Assembly (NCBI GenBank): GCA_016791005.1
Contig: JAEUNY010000020.1
Span: 1 to 51,375 of the forward strand
Length of the DNA stretch: 51,375 bases
Direction of reading: 5' to 3'
Source: Zoogloeaceae bacterium
GTDB lineage: Bacteria > Pseudomonadota > Gammaproteobacteria > Burkholderiales > Rhodocyclaceae
Part shown: in pieces, positions 40,358-49,230 of the stretch
How the letters are laid out: the number at the start of each line of letters is the position of its first letter
Numbering within the stretch: position 1 is the first letter of the stretch
Notes under the pieces: generated by a model
Told to the model about the DNA's origin: nothing
Database searches by the model: none
The model's input: only the letters and a program-made list of their open reading frames with translations
Position numbers and translations under genes: made by a program

Positions 40358-40392
40358 CAAAAAAACGAAGAGCGCGGAACTCCGCGCTCTTC
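40358..40392 (-). terminator. Rho-independent terminator of 6S RNA
   Basis: GAAGAGCGCGGA and TCCGCGCTCTTC form a 12-bp perfect stem (40367-40378 with 40381-40392), followed on the minus strand by seven T. It lies just outside the right end of the island. Confidence 0.88.
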
Positions 40393-40401
40393 TCGGTGGG
40401 C

Positions 40402-40582
40402 CCCCCGCCTGTGCCGCCTTCGCCGGGCATCCTGAACTTGGGGTTCAGGGAGGCCGCGTTCCTCCCGCATCAGGCTCACCCGGCTTGGGGCGTGCACACC
40501 AGCGGTTTCAACGGTCAGCGGCCAAGTCGCGAAGACATTGGTTCAAGGAATCTACGGCTCCGGCGAACACTGCAGGGGATTG
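40402..40582 (-). ncRNA. ssrS: 6S RNA
   Basis: A roughly 180-nt RNA on the minus strand that binds housekeeping RNA polymerase in stationary phase. Near the 5' end CAGTGTTCGCCGGAGCC and TTCCTTGAACC match the conserved closing-stem and central-bubble segments of proteobacterial 6S RNA (E. coli GAUGUUCGC and CCCCUGAGCC). Near the 3' end CTGAACCCCAAGTTCAGG followed by GGCGAAGGCGGCACAGGCGG matches the ACCTTGAACC hairpin and GCGGCGGCAUC strand. It starts about 22 nt after the zapA stop and has its own terminator at 40358-40392. Position after zapA is the usual proteobacterial context. Ends are approximate. Confidence 0.85.
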
Positions 40583-40603
40583 ATCTTTCCCGCCCCAACC
40601 CCG

Positions 40604-40900
40604 CTAAAACAGGCGTTCCTGTTGAGCGAGGACCCCTTCGAGCCGGGAATTCATGGAATCGATTCTACGCTTCGACGCCTGCAAATCAACCCCGCCCTGA
40701 CGCTGAAATTGGATGAATTCGTGAGCGATGTTGAGGGCCGTCATCACCAGGAGGCGTTCACCGCCGGATTGGGTCCGGGCCGCCACCTCGGTCAGCTTGT
40801 CACCGAGCAAGCGCACCGCCTCCTGCAGGGCGTCCCGGTCTTCCGGTGTCACATTGACCCGATACTCCTTGCCCAACAAACGGATATCAAGCGCTTCCAT
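40604..40900 (-). CDS. zapA: Cell division protein ZapA
   Basis: 98 residues. Cross-links FtsZ filaments at mid-cell. It opens with LDIRLLGKEYRVNVTPEDRDALQEAVRLLGDKLTEV, the ZapA head with its LGKEYxVxxxPE motif, then a long C-terminal coiled-coil helix (LNIAHEFIQFQRQ and onward to ILDSMNSRLEGVLA-like repeats). Length fits. The start overlaps the end of the upstream ZapB-like gene by 14 nt, and 6S RNA follows, a conserved proteobacterial pair. Confidence 0.94.
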   Translation of the reverse strand: MEALDIRLLGKEYRVNVTPEDRDALQEAVRLLGDKLTEVAARTQSGGERLLVMTALNIAHEFIQFQRQGGVDLQASKRRIDSMNSRLEGVLAQQERLF

Positions 40901-41099
40901 CGGTCTCGCTCTCCGGCAATCGATCGAGCACGGCCTCCACCCGGGTCACCGCTTCCCGCACCTTGGCGGCCAGGGCATGGTTCCTGACCTCCAGCTCCGC
41001 CGTCCGCAGGCGCAGGTTGCGATTCTCCTCCCGCAGGGCCGTGCAAAGGGCAACCAGTTGCTCGAGCTGTCCCTCGAGCTTGATGAGATCGGCTTCCAT
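40887..41099 (-). CDS. ZapB-like coiled-coil protein (TIGR02449 family)
   Basis: 70 residues, a single leucine-zipper-like coiled coil (LIKLEGQLEQLVALCTALREENRNLRLRTAELEVRNHALAAKVREAVTRVE region) with the LREENR core typical of the small TIGR02449/ZapB-like proteins that precede zapA in beta- and gammaproteobacteria. A link to FtsZ-ring structure through ZapA is the reasonable expectation. I took the ATG at 41099; a TTG at 41135 would add 12 residues and overlap the cobQ stop, and neither has a strong Shine-Dalgarno site. Overlaps zapA by 14 nt. Confidence 0.83.
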   Translation of the reverse strand: MEADLIKLEGQLEQLVALCTALREENRNLRLRTAELEVRNHALAAKVREAVTRVEAVLDRLPESETDGSA

Positions 41100-41131
41100 G
41101 GCGGCGATGGTAGGGGGGCGCCCCGGCCTGG

Positions 41132-42622
41132 TCAAGCCAATGCGGCGGCCGCGACGGGGGGCAGGCAGGATGCCAGCTGGGCCAAATCCAGGTGGGCCTC
41201 CAGGGCGTCGGCCAGGCGCTCAATATCCGCCTCCCGCCGCGCCGCCAGATCCACGCCGCGCGCGGAATCGAGTCCTGCCCAGGCCAGCAAGCCGCCGCAA
41301 GCGGCGGGCGCATCGAAAATCCCATGGAGGTAGGTCCCGGCGACCTGACCGTCCGCCGACATCGCCCCGTCGGCCCGTCCATCCTCCAGGCGCACCAGGG
41401 GTCGATCGAGGTCGGGGCCCGTGGTGCGCCCCATGTGGATCTCATACCCCGCAGCCGAAGCGTCGGCCAGGGTGAGGCGACCCCGCACGCTCGCCAGGAG
41501 CTTATCCGGCGCGAGCTCCGTCTCGCAGTCGAGCCATCCCAGGCCGGCTGCCTCCGCCGGCGCACCCTCCAGGCCGAGGGGATCCCGCAGCGCCCGCCCA
41601 AGCATCTGGTAGCCGCCGCAAATCCCCAACACCTTGCCGCCGTAGCGCAGGTGGCGCCGGATCGCCTCCTCGCCCCCCTGGGCCCGCAGCCAGGCCAGAT
41701 CCGCCTGCACGCTCTTCGAGCCCGGCAACACGATGAGGTCGGCCCCCGGCCAGGCCTGGCCCGGCCCGACCCATTGAAAGGCCACCTCCGGGTGCAGGCG
41801 CAGGGGGTCGAGGTCGGTGTGGTTGGAAATCCGCGGATAGACCGGCGCCACGACCTTCAGCCGGGCCGCGTCCTTGATCGCCCGGGCCTCGCCCAGCGCG
41901 TCTTCCGCGTCGAGAAAGAGGCCGTGGAGATAGGGCAGCACCCCCAGGACCGGACGACCGGTGCGGCCCTCCAGCCAATCCAGCCCGGACTGCAGCAGCC
42001 CGATATCGCCGCGGAAGCGGTTGATGACGAAGCCCCGCACGCGGGCCTGCTCCGAAGCCGAGAGCAGCTCCAGGGTGCCCACGAGGTGGGCGAAGACCCC
42101 GCCCCGATCGATGTCCGCCACCAGGATCACCGGCACGTCTGCCACCTCGGCGAAGCCCATGTTGGCGATGTCCCGGTCGCGCAAATTGATCTCGGCGGGG
42201 CTCCCCGCCCCTTCCACCAGCACGCAATCGTATTGGCCGGCTAGGCGGCGCCAGCTCTCCATCACCGCCGCCATCGCCCGGGGCTTGTACGCGTGGTAGT
42301 CCCGGGCCGACAGTTCGGCCACGACCCGGCCGTGGATGATCACCTGGGCGCCAATGTCCGTCGCCGGCTTCAGGAGGACCGGATTGTGGTCCGTGTGGGG
42401 CGGGATCCCCGCCGCCTGGGCCTGGAGGGCCTGGGCGCGGCCGATCTCGCCGCCATCCACCGTCACCGCCGAATTGAGGGCCATGTTCTGGGGCTTGAAC
42501 GGCGCCACCCGCACGCCCCGCCGGGCCAGCAAGCGGCACAGCCCCGCCACCAGGGTGCTCTTGCCCGCATCCGAGGTGGTGCCCTGGACCATCAGACCGG
42601 CGGCGGGGGAAAACATCGTCAT
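41132..42622 (-). CDS. cobQ: Cobyric acid synthase CobQ
   Basis: 496 residues. ATP- and glutamine-dependent amidation of adenosylcobyrinic acid a,c-diamide at four positions to give cobyric acid. The N-terminal P-loop domain starts [23 protein letters not shown] and includes [10 protein letters not shown], and [14 protein letters not shown]. The C-terminal type I glutamine amidotransferase has [20 protein letters not shown], the nucleophile in [11 protein letters not shown], and a GTYLHGIFD His. Start either ATG at 42622 or at 42616. Divergent from cbiB across only 26 nt, so the two probably share an overlapping promoter region. Confidence 0.96.
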   Translation of the reverse strand: MTMFSPAAGLMVQGTTSDAGKSTLVAGLCRLLARRGVRVAPFKPQNMALNSAVTVDGGEIGRAQALQAQAAGIPPHTDHNPVLLKPATDIGAQVIIHGRVVAELSARDYHAYKPRAMAAVMESWRRLAGQYDCVLVEGAGSPAEINLRDRDIANMGFAEVADVPVILVADIDRGGVFAHLVGTLELLSASEQARVRGFVINRFRGDIGLLQSGLDWLEGRTGRPVLGVLPYLHGLFLDAEDALGEARAIKDAARLKVVAPVYPRISNHTDLDPLRLHPEVAFQWVGPGQAWPGADLIVLPGSKSVQADLAWLRAQGGEEAIRRHLRYGGKVLGICGGYQMLGRALRDPLGLEGAPAEAAGLGWLDCETELAPDKLLASVRGRLTLADASAAGYEIHMGRTTGPDLDRPLVRLEDGRADGAMSADGQVAGTYLHGIFDAPAACGGLLAWAGLDSARGVDLAARREADIERLADALEAHLDLAQLASCLPPVAAAALA

Positions 42623-42648
42623 GGCGTAGAATCCGGGCTCCTCAAGAT

Positions 42649-43623
42649 GTGCCCATTATCCCATTCATGGTAGCCGCCCTCCCGCCCCTCCTCGCCGACC
42701 CCTGGCTCGCCGCCGCGGCCCTTTGGGCGGGGGCCGGGCTGGACCGGGCCCTGGGAGAGCCACGCCGGGGCCACCCGCTGGTGGCCTTCGGGCGCTGGGC
42801 CGCGGCGCTGGAAGCCGCCTTTGCCCGCCTCGGGCGGACCCGGCTCAGCGGCAGCCTCGCCTGGATTGCGGCAGTCCTGCCCTGGGTGGGGCTCGCCCTG
42901 TGGCTTCGCGGCCTTGGGCCGATCTCCGCCCTGTTGGTCGATGGGAGCCTGCTCTACTTCGCCCTGGGCGGGCGCAGTCTGGCCGAGCACGCCCAGGCCG
43001 TCGCGACGCCCCTCGCCGCCGCCGATCTCAAAGGCGCGCGCCAGCGGGTGAGCTGGATGGTCAGCCGGGAAACGGCCGAACTGGACGCCGAGGGCGTGGC
43101 CCGGGCTGCCACCGAGTCGGTGCTGGAAAACGGTAACGATGCGGTGTTCGGCGCCCTATTCTGGTTTCTCGTGGCCGGCGGCCCCGGGGCCCTGGCCTTT
43201 CGCCTTGCCAACACCTTAGACGCCATGTGGGGCTACCGCACGCCGGCTTATCGTGCCTTCGGCTGGGCCGCCGCCCGGGCCGATGACGTGGCCAATTGGC
43301 TGCCGGCCCGCCTCACTGCCCTGACCTACGCCCTCCTCGGCCGCACCCGCCAAGCCCTGCGCTGCTGGCACATCCAGGCACCCGCCTGGGACAGCCCCAA
43401 CGCCGGGCCGGTGATGGCCGCCGGGGCCGGGGCGCTGGGGGTGCGGCTGGGCGGCGCGGCACGCTACCACGGGGAGGTCACGACCCGCCCGGCACTCGGC
43501 GAGGGGCGGGCCCCGGACGTGGCCGCCATCACCGCCGCGATTTCCCTGGTGGGCCGGGGCCAGACCCTGTGGCTACTCCTCGCCACCTTCGCCGCCGTCG
43601 CCCTGGGGGTAGCCGGTGCTTGA
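42649..43623 (+). CDS. cbiB: Adenosylcobinamide-phosphate synthase CbiB
   Basis: 324-residue inner-membrane enzyme joining (R)-1-amino-2-propanol phosphate (or its phosphate ester) to adenosylcobyric acid. Family motifs: [16 protein letters not shown] near the start, [84 protein letters not shown] in the middle (cut here to its core features), and [21 protein letters not shown]. About four to five membrane helices. The GTG at 42649 or the ATG at 42667 could be the start. TAGAAT at 42627-42632 could be its -10. Overlaps the next gene by 8 nt. Confidence 0.95.
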   Translation: MPIIPFMVAALPPLLADPWLAAAALWAGAGLDRALGEPRRGHPLVAFGRWAAALEAAFARLGRTRLSGSLAWIAAVLPWVGLALWLRGLGPISALLVDGSLLYFALGGRSLAEHAQAVATPLAAADLKGARQRVSWMVSRETAELDAEGVARAATESVLENGNDAVFGALFWFLVAGGPGALAFRLANTLDAMWGYRTPAYRAFGWAAARADDVANWLPARLTALTYALLGRTRQALRCWHIQAPAWDSPNAGPVMAAGAGALGVRLGGAARYHGEVTTRPALGEGRAPDVAAITAAISLVGRGQTLWLLLATFAAVALGVAGA

Positions 43624-44596
43624 GCATGGCGGCCGGCTGCGGGCGGCCGCGGCGCAGCATCGCATTCCCCTCGCGGACTGGCTGGACCTGTCGACAGGGA
43701 TCAATCCCCATGGCTACCCGGTGCCGCCGATTTCCCCGGCGGCCTGGCAGCGACTGCCCGAGGACGACGACGATCTCCTCCCGGCCGCCACCGCCTATTA
43801 CGGCACGGCAGAGATCCTGCCGGTCGCCGGCTCCCAGGCCGCCATCCAGGCCCTGCCCCAGGTCCTCGGCGCAACCCGCGTCGGCGTGCTCGAACCCGGC
43901 TATGCAGAACACCGCCACGCCTGGCGCCGTCACGACCTCCGCCCCCTCGCCGCCTCGGACATCGACGCCGCCCTGGACGCCCTCGACGGCCTGACCGTCG
44001 GCCACCCCAACAATCCGGACGGCACCCGCTTCACTCCGGCTCAGCTGCGGGAATGGCACGAACGGCTCGCCCGCAGGGGCGGCTGGCTGGTGGTGGATGA
44101 GGCCTTCATCGATACCACGCCCGAGTTCAGCCTGGCCGGCATGTCCGGTCGGCCGGGCCTGGTGATCCTGCGCTCCCTGGGCAAGTTCTTCGGCCTCGCC
44201 GGGGCCCGGGTCGGCTTCGTCCTCGCCCCTGCGACGCTGCGACACGCCTTGGCGGAATGCCTGGGCCCCTGGCCCCTCGCCGGCCCCTCGCGGGAGGTCG
44301 CCCGGGCGGCCCTCGCCGACTCCCCCTGGCAGGCGGTCACCCGCGCCCGCCTGACGCAGGATGGCGCCCGCTTGGCCGGGCTGCTCGCCCGCCTCGGAGG
44401 CGAACCGCGGGGCTGCGCGCTCTTCCAGACCGTGGCGCTCCCCCAAGCCACCGCGATCGCCGAGCACCTCGCTCGCCAGGGCATCCTGGTCCGACACTGG
44501 CCGGGGGCGCCCCTGCTACGCTTCGGCCTGCCCGGAACGGAACCTGGCTGGGCGCGCCTCGCCCAAGCCCTGTCACCCTTTTTCACGCTGCCCTGA
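43616..44596 (+). CDS. cobD: Threonine-phosphate decarboxylase (CobD/CobC)
   Basis: 326-residue PLP-dependent class I/II aminotransferase-fold enzyme that makes (R)-1-amino-2-propanol phosphate from threonine phosphate for the cobalamin side chain. It opens [34 protein letters not shown], the family N-terminus. The active site shows [12 protein letters not shown], the PLP Asp in [14 protein letters not shown] and the Schiff-base Lys in [21 protein letters not shown] start at 43616 lies inside cbiB (8-nt overlap), showing coupling with the enzyme that uses its product. Naming varies (cobD in Salmonella, cobC in Pseudomonas). Confidence 0.92.
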   Translation: MLEHGGRLRAAAAQHRIPLADWLDLSTGINPHGYPVPPISPAAWQRLPEDDDDLLPAATAYYGTAEILPVAGSQAAIQALPQVLGATRVGVLEPGYAEHRHAWRRHDLRPLAASDIDAALDALDGLTVGHPNNPDGTRFTPAQLREWHERLARRGGWLVVDEAFIDTTPEFSLAGMSGRPGLVILRSLGKFFGLAGARVGFVLAPATLRHALAECLGPWPLAGPSREVARAALADSPWQAVTRARLTQDGARLAGLLARLGGEPRGCALFQTVALPQATAIAEHLARQGILVRHWPGAPLLRFGLPGTEPGWARLAQALSPFFTLP

Positions 44597-44607
44597 CGGC
44601 CAACCCC

Positions 44608-45507
44608 ATGCCCATGGCCCAACGCCTGATCTGCCTCGTTCTCCTCCTGTTGGCGCTGCCCGCGCCGGCCGCCATCAGCCTCGAGGACGATGAAGGCCAC
44701 CGCATCACCCTGGCTCAGCCCGCGCGACGCATCGTCGCCCTCGCCCCCCACATCGCGGAGGTGGTGTTTGCGGCCGGCGCCGGGTCGCACCTGGCGGGCA
44801 CGGTTCAATACAGCGATTACCCCGAGGCCGCCAAGGACGTGCCCCGGGTCGGCAGCTACAACGCGGTGAATATGGAGGCGGTGGTGGCGCTCAAGCCAGA
44901 TCTGGTCCTGGCCTGGAAGAGCGGTAACCGGGAGGCCCATCTGGAACGCTTCACCGCCCTGGGGATCCCGGTCTTCGTGAGCGAGCCCCGCACCCTCGAT
45001 GATGTGGCCAGAACCCTGGAGACCTACGGCATCCTGGCCGGCACCGAGACCGCCGCCCAGGCCGCCGCCCAGGCTTTCCGCCAGCGTCGCGACGCCCTCT
45101 CTGCCCGCTATGCCCGCCAGGCGCCGGTGCCCGTCTTCTACCAGATCTGGGACCGGCCGCTGATGACCATCAACGGCGCGCATCTGATCTCGGATGTCAT
45201 GCGTCTGTGTGCCGGCCGCAATGTATTTGCAGATCTCCCCCAGATCGCCCCGGTCATCAGCGCCGAGTCCGTCCTGGCCGCCAATCCGGAGGTGATCGTG
45301 GCGAGCGGCATGGGAGAGGCGCGACCAGAATGGCTCGACCAGTGGCAGCGCTGGCCGGATCTCCTGGCCGCGCGCCGGGGCAACCTGTCCTTCATCCCGC
45401 CAGATCTGATGCAGCGGCACACCCCCCGCCTGCTGGATGGCGCCGAGCGCCTCTGCGCCGCCCTGGAAACTGCCCGCCAGCGACGATCCGCCAAGGGCGC
45501 GCCATGA
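44608..45507 (+). CDS. btuF: Cobalamin-binding substrate-binding protein, BtuF type
   Basis: 299 residues with a signal peptide (MAQRLICLVLLLLALPAPAA) and a BtuF-type helical-backbone receptor: RRIVALAPHIAEVVFAAGAGSHLAGTVQYSDYPEAAKDVPRVGSYNAVNMEAVVALKPDLVLAW, LGIPVFVSEPRTLDDVARTLETYG, and VPVFYQIWDRPLMTINGAHLISD. It should bind vitamin B12 or cobinamide in the periplasm for import by an ABC transporter; no BtuCD genes are in the window. ATG at 44608 or 44614. It starts 11 nt after the decarboxylase gene and its stop overlaps the next gene by 4 nt, so it is part of the cob operon. Confidence 0.9.
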   Translation: MPMAQRLICLVLLLLALPAPAAISLEDDEGHRITLAQPARRIVALAPHIAEVVFAAGAGSHLAGTVQYSDYPEAAKDVPRVGSYNAVNMEAVVALKPDLVLAWKSGNREAHLERFTALGIPVFVSEPRTLDDVARTLETYGILAGTETAAQAAAQAFRQRRDALSARYARQAPVPVFYQIWDRPLMTINGAHLISDVMRLCAGRNVFADLPQIAPVISAESVLAANPEVIVASGMGEARPEWLDQWQRWPDLLAARRGNLSFIPPDLMQRHTPRLLDGAERLCAALETARQRRSAKGAP

Positions 45508-46346
45508 AACGCCGCCCCCAGCGCATCGTCTGCTTATCCACCGAGACGGTGGAAGTCCTCTACCGCCTGGGCGAAGAGGATCGCATCGTGGGGATCTCAG
45601 GCTTCACCGTGCGCCCGCCCCGGGCACGCAAGGAGAAGCCCAAGGTGAGCGCCTTCTCCACCGCCGACGTGGGCAAGATCCTCGCCGTGGCGCCGGACCT
45701 CGTCCTGGCCTTTTCCGATCTCCAGGCCAACGTGGCGCGGGAGGTGGTGAAGGCAGGGGTGGCGGTGCACGTGTTCAATCACCGCAGCGTCGAAGGAATC
45801 CTGGCGATGGTGGAAACACTGGGTGCGCTGGTCGGCGCCCAGGACGCCGCCGCGGCCCTGGTGACGCAGCTCGAAAACACCCTCACCGAGGCGCGCGCAG
45901 CCGGCGAAGCGCGGGTTGCACGCCTCGGCCGCCGCCCGCGGGTGTATTTCGAGGAGTGGGACGAGCCCATGATCAGCGGCATCCGCTGGGTTTCCGAACT
46001 CATCACCCTCGTCGGGGGCGAAGACATCTTCGCCGACCGGGCCAGTGCGCCCAATGCCCAGGAGCGGATCATCACCGACCCCGTCGAAGTGGTGGCGCGG
46101 GCGCCGGACCTCATCCTGGGCTCCTGGTGCGGCAAGCATTTCCGCCCCGAACGGGTGACGAGCCGGCCGGGCTGGGAGTCGATTCCGGCCGTGCGCCAGG
46201 GGCAAGTCCATGAAATCAAGTCGGCGATCATCCTGGCGCCGGGCCTCGCCGCCATCGAGGAAGGCCTGCCGGCCCTCGCGAATCGCCTCGATGCCCTGGA
46301 GAAGGACGCAATCGCCGGGAACCAATTCCCCAACCCGCGGTTCTGA
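45504..46346 (+). CDS. Cobalamin-binding protein, BtuF-like, without signal peptide
   Basis: 280 residues of the same helical-backbone receptor family: RIVCLSTETVEVLYRLGEEDRIVGISGFTVRPPRARKEKPKVSAF at the start, ILAVAPDLVLAFSDLQANV, then YFEEWDEPMISGIRWVSELITLVGGEDIFADRA. It begins directly with MKRRPQRIVCL, with no signal peptide, so as read it stays in the cytoplasm. Family members of this type are annotated as cobalamin-binding proteins, with unsettled function. The ATGA overlap with the preceding btuF-like gene indicates coupled translation. It is not an obvious duplicate of its neighbour, since the conserved segments differ. Ligand inferred from context. Confidence 0.85.
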   Translation: MKRRPQRIVCLSTETVEVLYRLGEEDRIVGISGFTVRPPRARKEKPKVSAFSTADVGKILAVAPDLVLAFSDLQANVAREVVKAGVAVHVFNHRSVEGILAMVETLGALVGAQDAAAALVTQLENTLTEARAAGEARVARLGRRPRVYFEEWDEPMISGIRWVSELITLVGGEDIFADRASAPNAQERIITDPVEVVARAPDLILGSWCGKHFRPERVTSRPGWESIPAVRQGQVHEIKSAIILAPGLAAIEEGLPALANRLDALEKDAIAGNQFPNPRF

Positions 46347-46381
46347 ACCCCAACGCCGGCGCCACCGGCCATTGTTTTGTC

Positions 46382-46954
46382 ATGATCCGAGAGCCCGCAT
46401 TGAACTCGTCGTCGTCCTCCTATACCTGCGTCGCCATCGCCCTCCATTGGCTCGTAGCCCTGCTGATCTTCTTCGCCTGGCCCATGGGGGTGTACATGCA
46501 CGACCTGCCCCTGTCGCCGCAAAAGCTCCAGTACTACGCCTGGCACAAGTGGGCGGGGGTGACGGTCTTCCTCCTCGCCCTCCTGCGCCTGGCCTGGCGC
46601 GCCGGCCATCCCGCCCCCGCCCTGCCGGAGGCCATGCCCCGCTGGCAACGCCAGGCCGCCACCGGGCTCCACCACCTGCTGTATCTTCTGATCCTGGTGA
46701 TTCCGCTCTCCGGCTGGCTCATGAGTTCGGCCAAGGGATTTCAGACGGTCTGGTTCGGGGTGGTACCGCTGCCCGATCTGGTGGGTAAGGACAAGGAACT
46801 GGGTCATCTGCTGGAGGAAGTCCATGAAGCCCTCAACTTCACCCTCCTGGGTATCGTCGCCATCCACGTGGCCGCGGCGATCAAGCACCACCTGGTGGAC
46901 CGGGACGACATCCTCGCCCGCATGTTGCCCTTCCTGCGCCGCACGCCGTCCTGA
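46382..46954 (+). CDS. Cytochrome b561-type protein
   Basis: 190 residues, four membrane helices: VAIALHWLVALLIFFAWPMGVYMHDLPL with the first haem His, YYAWHKWAGVTVFLLALLRLAW with the second, HHLLYLLILVIPLSGWLMSSAKG with two more, and LLEEVHEALNFTLLGIVAIHVAAAIKHH. This is the YodB/CybB b561 family that passes electrons from quinol to the periplasmic side or to small carriers. It precedes two YceI genes by a few nucleotides; b561-YceI pairs are common, and the pair is thought to handle isoprenoid quinone electrons. Start ATG at 46382. Confidence 0.92.
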   Translation: MIREPALNSSSSSYTCVAIALHWLVALLIFFAWPMGVYMHDLPLSPQKLQYYAWHKWAGVTVFLLALLRLAWRAGHPAPALPEAMPRWQRQAATGLHHLLYLLILVIPLSGWLMSSAKGFQTVWFGVVPLPDLVGKDKELGHLLEEVHEALNFTLLGIVAIHVAAAIKHHLVDRDDILARMLPFLRRTPS

Positions 46955-46958
46955 CGCC

Positions 46959-47534
46959 ATGCGCGCCCGCTTCATGCTTTCCCTCGCCCTCCTCGGCGCC
47001 GCCCTGCCGGCCGCCGCCGTCGAATACGGCAAGGTCCTGCCCGACAAGAGCCAGCTCACCTTCACCTCTCGCCAGATGGGGGTTCCGGTGAATGGCCGGT
47101 TCGCCCGCTTTACCACCCAGGTGAGCTTCGACCCCGCCCGCCCGGAAGCCGGCAAGGCCGTGCTCGAGGTGGATCTCGCCAGCATCGACGCCGGATCGAC
47201 CGAGGCCGACGAGGAGGTGGCCGGCAAAAACTGGTTCCAGACCAAGGCCTTCCCCACGGCCCGCTTCGTCTCGGCCAGTGTCAAGGCCCTGGGCGGGGGG
47301 CGTTACGAGGTGCGCGGCCCCCTCACATTGAAGGGCCATACCCAGGAGGTGGCGGCCCCCTTCACGTTCAAAACCGACGGGGCCACGGGCGTGCTCGACG
47401 GGGGCTTCACCCTGAAGCGCCTGGATTTCGGCATCGGACAGGGCGCCTGGGGCGACACCGACACCGTTGCAAATGAAATCCAGGTGAATTTCCACGTCGT
47501 GGTCGCCCCCGGCCCCACGACCCCCACAAAATGA
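46959..47534 (+). CDS. YceI-family periplasmic protein (first copy)
   Basis: 191 residues. Signal peptide MRARFMLSLALLGAALPAAA, then a lipocalin-like YceI beta barrel: VLPDKSQLTFTSRQMGVPVNGRFARFTTQVSFD, VDLASIDAGSTEADEEVAGKNWFQTKAFPTARFVS, and LTLKGHTQEVAAPFTF. YceI proteins bind a polyisoprenoid or quinone chain in the barrel. The ATG at 46959 lies 4 nt after the cytochrome b561 stop. A second YceI gene follows after 44 nt. Compared with it, this copy lacks the NHLGFS-like pattern and has a longer Gly/Asp-rich tail. Confidence 0.92.
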   Translation: MRARFMLSLALLGAALPAAAVEYGKVLPDKSQLTFTSRQMGVPVNGRFARFTTQVSFDPARPEAGKAVLEVDLASIDAGSTEADEEVAGKNWFQTKAFPTARFVSASVKALGGGRYEVRGPLTLKGHTQEVAAPFTFKTDGATGVLDGGFTLKRLDFGIGQGAWGDTDTVANEIQVNFHVVVAPGPTTPTK

Positions 47535-47578
47535 GCCGCCCTAGCGCGTCCCCCATCTCACGACCACGGAGACGATCC

Positions 47579-48157
47579 ATGAAACACGCCATCGCCCCCC
47601 TCGCCATCGTCGGCGTCCTGGCCGCTACCAGCGCCCAGGCCATGGAAACCTATACCCTCGACAGTAACCACTCGATGCCGATGTTCGAGGTCAATCATCT
47701 CGGTTTCTCGACCCAGCGCGGCCGCTTCAACAAGGCCACGGGCAAAATTTCCCTCGACCGGGCGGCGCAAAAGGCCAGCGTGAACGTGACCATCGACGCC
47801 AATTCCATCGACATGGGCCTCGCCAAGTGGGACGCCGCGATGCAGGAGGAGGGCTTCTTCAACAACGTCGAGTTCCCCACCATCACCTTCAAGGCCGACC
47901 GTTTCACCTTCGAGGGCGACAAACCGGTGGCCGCCGCCGGGGAACTGACCCTGCTCGGCCAGACCCACCCGGTGCACCTGACCATCGCCAATTTCACCTG
48001 CAAGGCCCACCCGATGTTCAAACGCAACGTCTGCGGCGCCGACCTGTCCACCACCATCAAACGTTCCGCCTGGGGCATGACCAAGCACCTGCCGATGGTG
48101 GGCGACGAGGTGCGGATCCTGATCCCGGTGGAAGCCATCAAGGACGAGCCGTCCTGA
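47579..48157 (+). CDS. YceI-family periplasmic protein (second copy)
   Basis: 192 residues. Signal peptide MKHAIAPLAIVGVLAATSAQA, then a typical YceI barrel: YTLDSNHSMPMFEVNHLGFSTQRGRFNKATGKISLD, VNVTIDANSIDMGLAKWDAAMQEEGFFNNVEFPTITF, and GELTLLGQTHPVHLTIANFTCKAHPMFKRNVCGADLSTTIKRSAWGM. The two cysteines in the last segment are spaced to form a disulfide, as in other YceI proteins. CGGAG is 8-9 nt before the ATG. Third gene of the b561-YceI-YceI row. Two YceI copies beside one b561 suggest partners with different ligands or a recent duplication followed by divergence. Confidence 0.94.
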   Translation: MKHAIAPLAIVGVLAATSAQAMETYTLDSNHSMPMFEVNHLGFSTQRGRFNKATGKISLDRAAQKASVNVTIDANSIDMGLAKWDAAMQEEGFFNNVEFPTITFKADRFTFEGDKPVAAAGELTLLGQTHPVHLTIANFTCKAHPMFKRNVCGADLSTTIKRSAWGMTKHLPMVGDEVRILIPVEAIKDEPS

Positions 48158-48239
48158 GTCGCCACACGGGGCGGGGCCGCGGGGGCCTCGCCTCTGGCAC
48201 AATGCGGCCCCCCGCTGCCTGATGATGCCCTGCTCTGCC

Positions 48240-49226
48240 ATGCCCCCCCGCCGTCTCGCCGTCGCGCCCATGCTGGACTGGACCGACCGCTTTTACCGCT
48301 ATTTCGCGCGCCTGATTTCCCGCCACACCTGGCTGTACACCGAGATGGTGACCACCGGGGCGCTGATTCATGGCGACCGTAGCCGCTTTCTGCGCTTCGA
48401 TCCGGCGGAATCTCCCCTGGCGCTGCAACTCGGCGGCTCCGACCCCACCGATCTCGCCCGCTGTGCCCGCATGGCCGAGCAATGGGGGTACGACGAGGTC
48501 AACCTCAATGTCGGCTGCCCCTCGGAGCGAGTCCAGAACGGCGCCTTCGGCGCCTGCCTGATGGCCGAACCCCGGTTGGTGGCCGACTGCCTCAAGGCCA
48601 TGGCCGACGCCGTGGCCCTGCCAGTCACGGTCAAGCATCGCATCGGCATCGACCAGGAAGAGCGCTACGAAGCGCTGCGGGATTTCGTCGGCACCGTGGC
48701 GGCGGCTTCGGGCTGCCGGACCTTCATCGTCCATGCCCGCAACGCCATCCTCAAGGGCCTGTCCCCCAAGGAAAACCGCGAGATCCCGCCCCTCAAGTAT
48801 CCCTACGTGTATCGCCTGAAGGCGGACTTCCCCGATCTGGAGATCCTCATCAACGGCGGGCTCACCTCCTGGGACGACATCGAAGCCCAGCTCGACCAGG
48901 TGGATGGTGCGATGGTGGGGAGGGAGGCCTATCACAACCCCTGGCTGCTGGCCGAGGCAGACCGCCGCCTCTTCGGCGACGATCATCCGGTCCCCAGCCG
49001 GGCCGAGGTGATAGCGGGCCTGATGCCCTTCGTCCGCCAGGAGGTTGCTGCCGGCGTGCCCCTGCAGCACATCGCCCGCCACGTCCTGGGTCTTTTCCAC
49101 GGCCAACCCGGGGCCCGGGGCTGGCGGCGCACCCTGTCGGACGCACGGCAATTGCGGGCCAACGATCCCGACCTGCTACTCCGCGCCCTGGAACAGGTGG
49201 AGGGCCCGACCTCCCGGGCCGCCTGA
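48240..49226 (+). CDS. dusA: tRNA-dihydrouridine(20/20a) synthase DusA
   Basis: 328 residues. FMN-dependent reduction of uridine in the D-loop of tRNA. It begins RRLAVAPMLDWTDRFYRYFARLISRHTWLYTEMVTTGALIHG, the DusA N-terminus. FMN and catalytic motifs are LQLGGSDPTDLARCA, VNLNVGCPSERVQNGAFGACLM with the catalytic Cys, VTVKHRIGID, and LINGGLTSWDDIEAQL with VDGAMVGREAYHNPWLL. The ATG at 48240 fits the family; ATGs at 48222/48225 would add six residues. No good Shine-Dalgarno site. Convergent with cobB (4-nt gap). Confidence 0.95.
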   Translation: MPPRRLAVAPMLDWTDRFYRYFARLISRHTWLYTEMVTTGALIHGDRSRFLRFDPAESPLALQLGGSDPTDLARCARMAEQWGYDEVNLNVGCPSERVQNGAFGACLMAEPRLVADCLKAMADAVALPVTVKHRIGIDQEERYEALRDFVGTVAAASGCRTFIVHARNAILKGLSPKENREIPPLKYPYVYRLKADFPDLEILINGGLTSWDDIEAQLDQVDGAMVGREAYHNPWLLAEADRRLFGDDHPVPSRAEVIAGLMPFVRQEVAAGVPLQHIARHVLGLFHGQPGARGWRRTLSDARQLRANDPDLLLRALEQVEGPTSRAA

Positions 49227-49230
49227 ACGC

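Noticed and set aside
42623-42648. Cobalamin riboswitch between cobQ and cbiB.
   Set aside because: The gap is 26 nt, far too short for the element, and no B12-box-like segment was noticed by eye elsewhere in the cob region.
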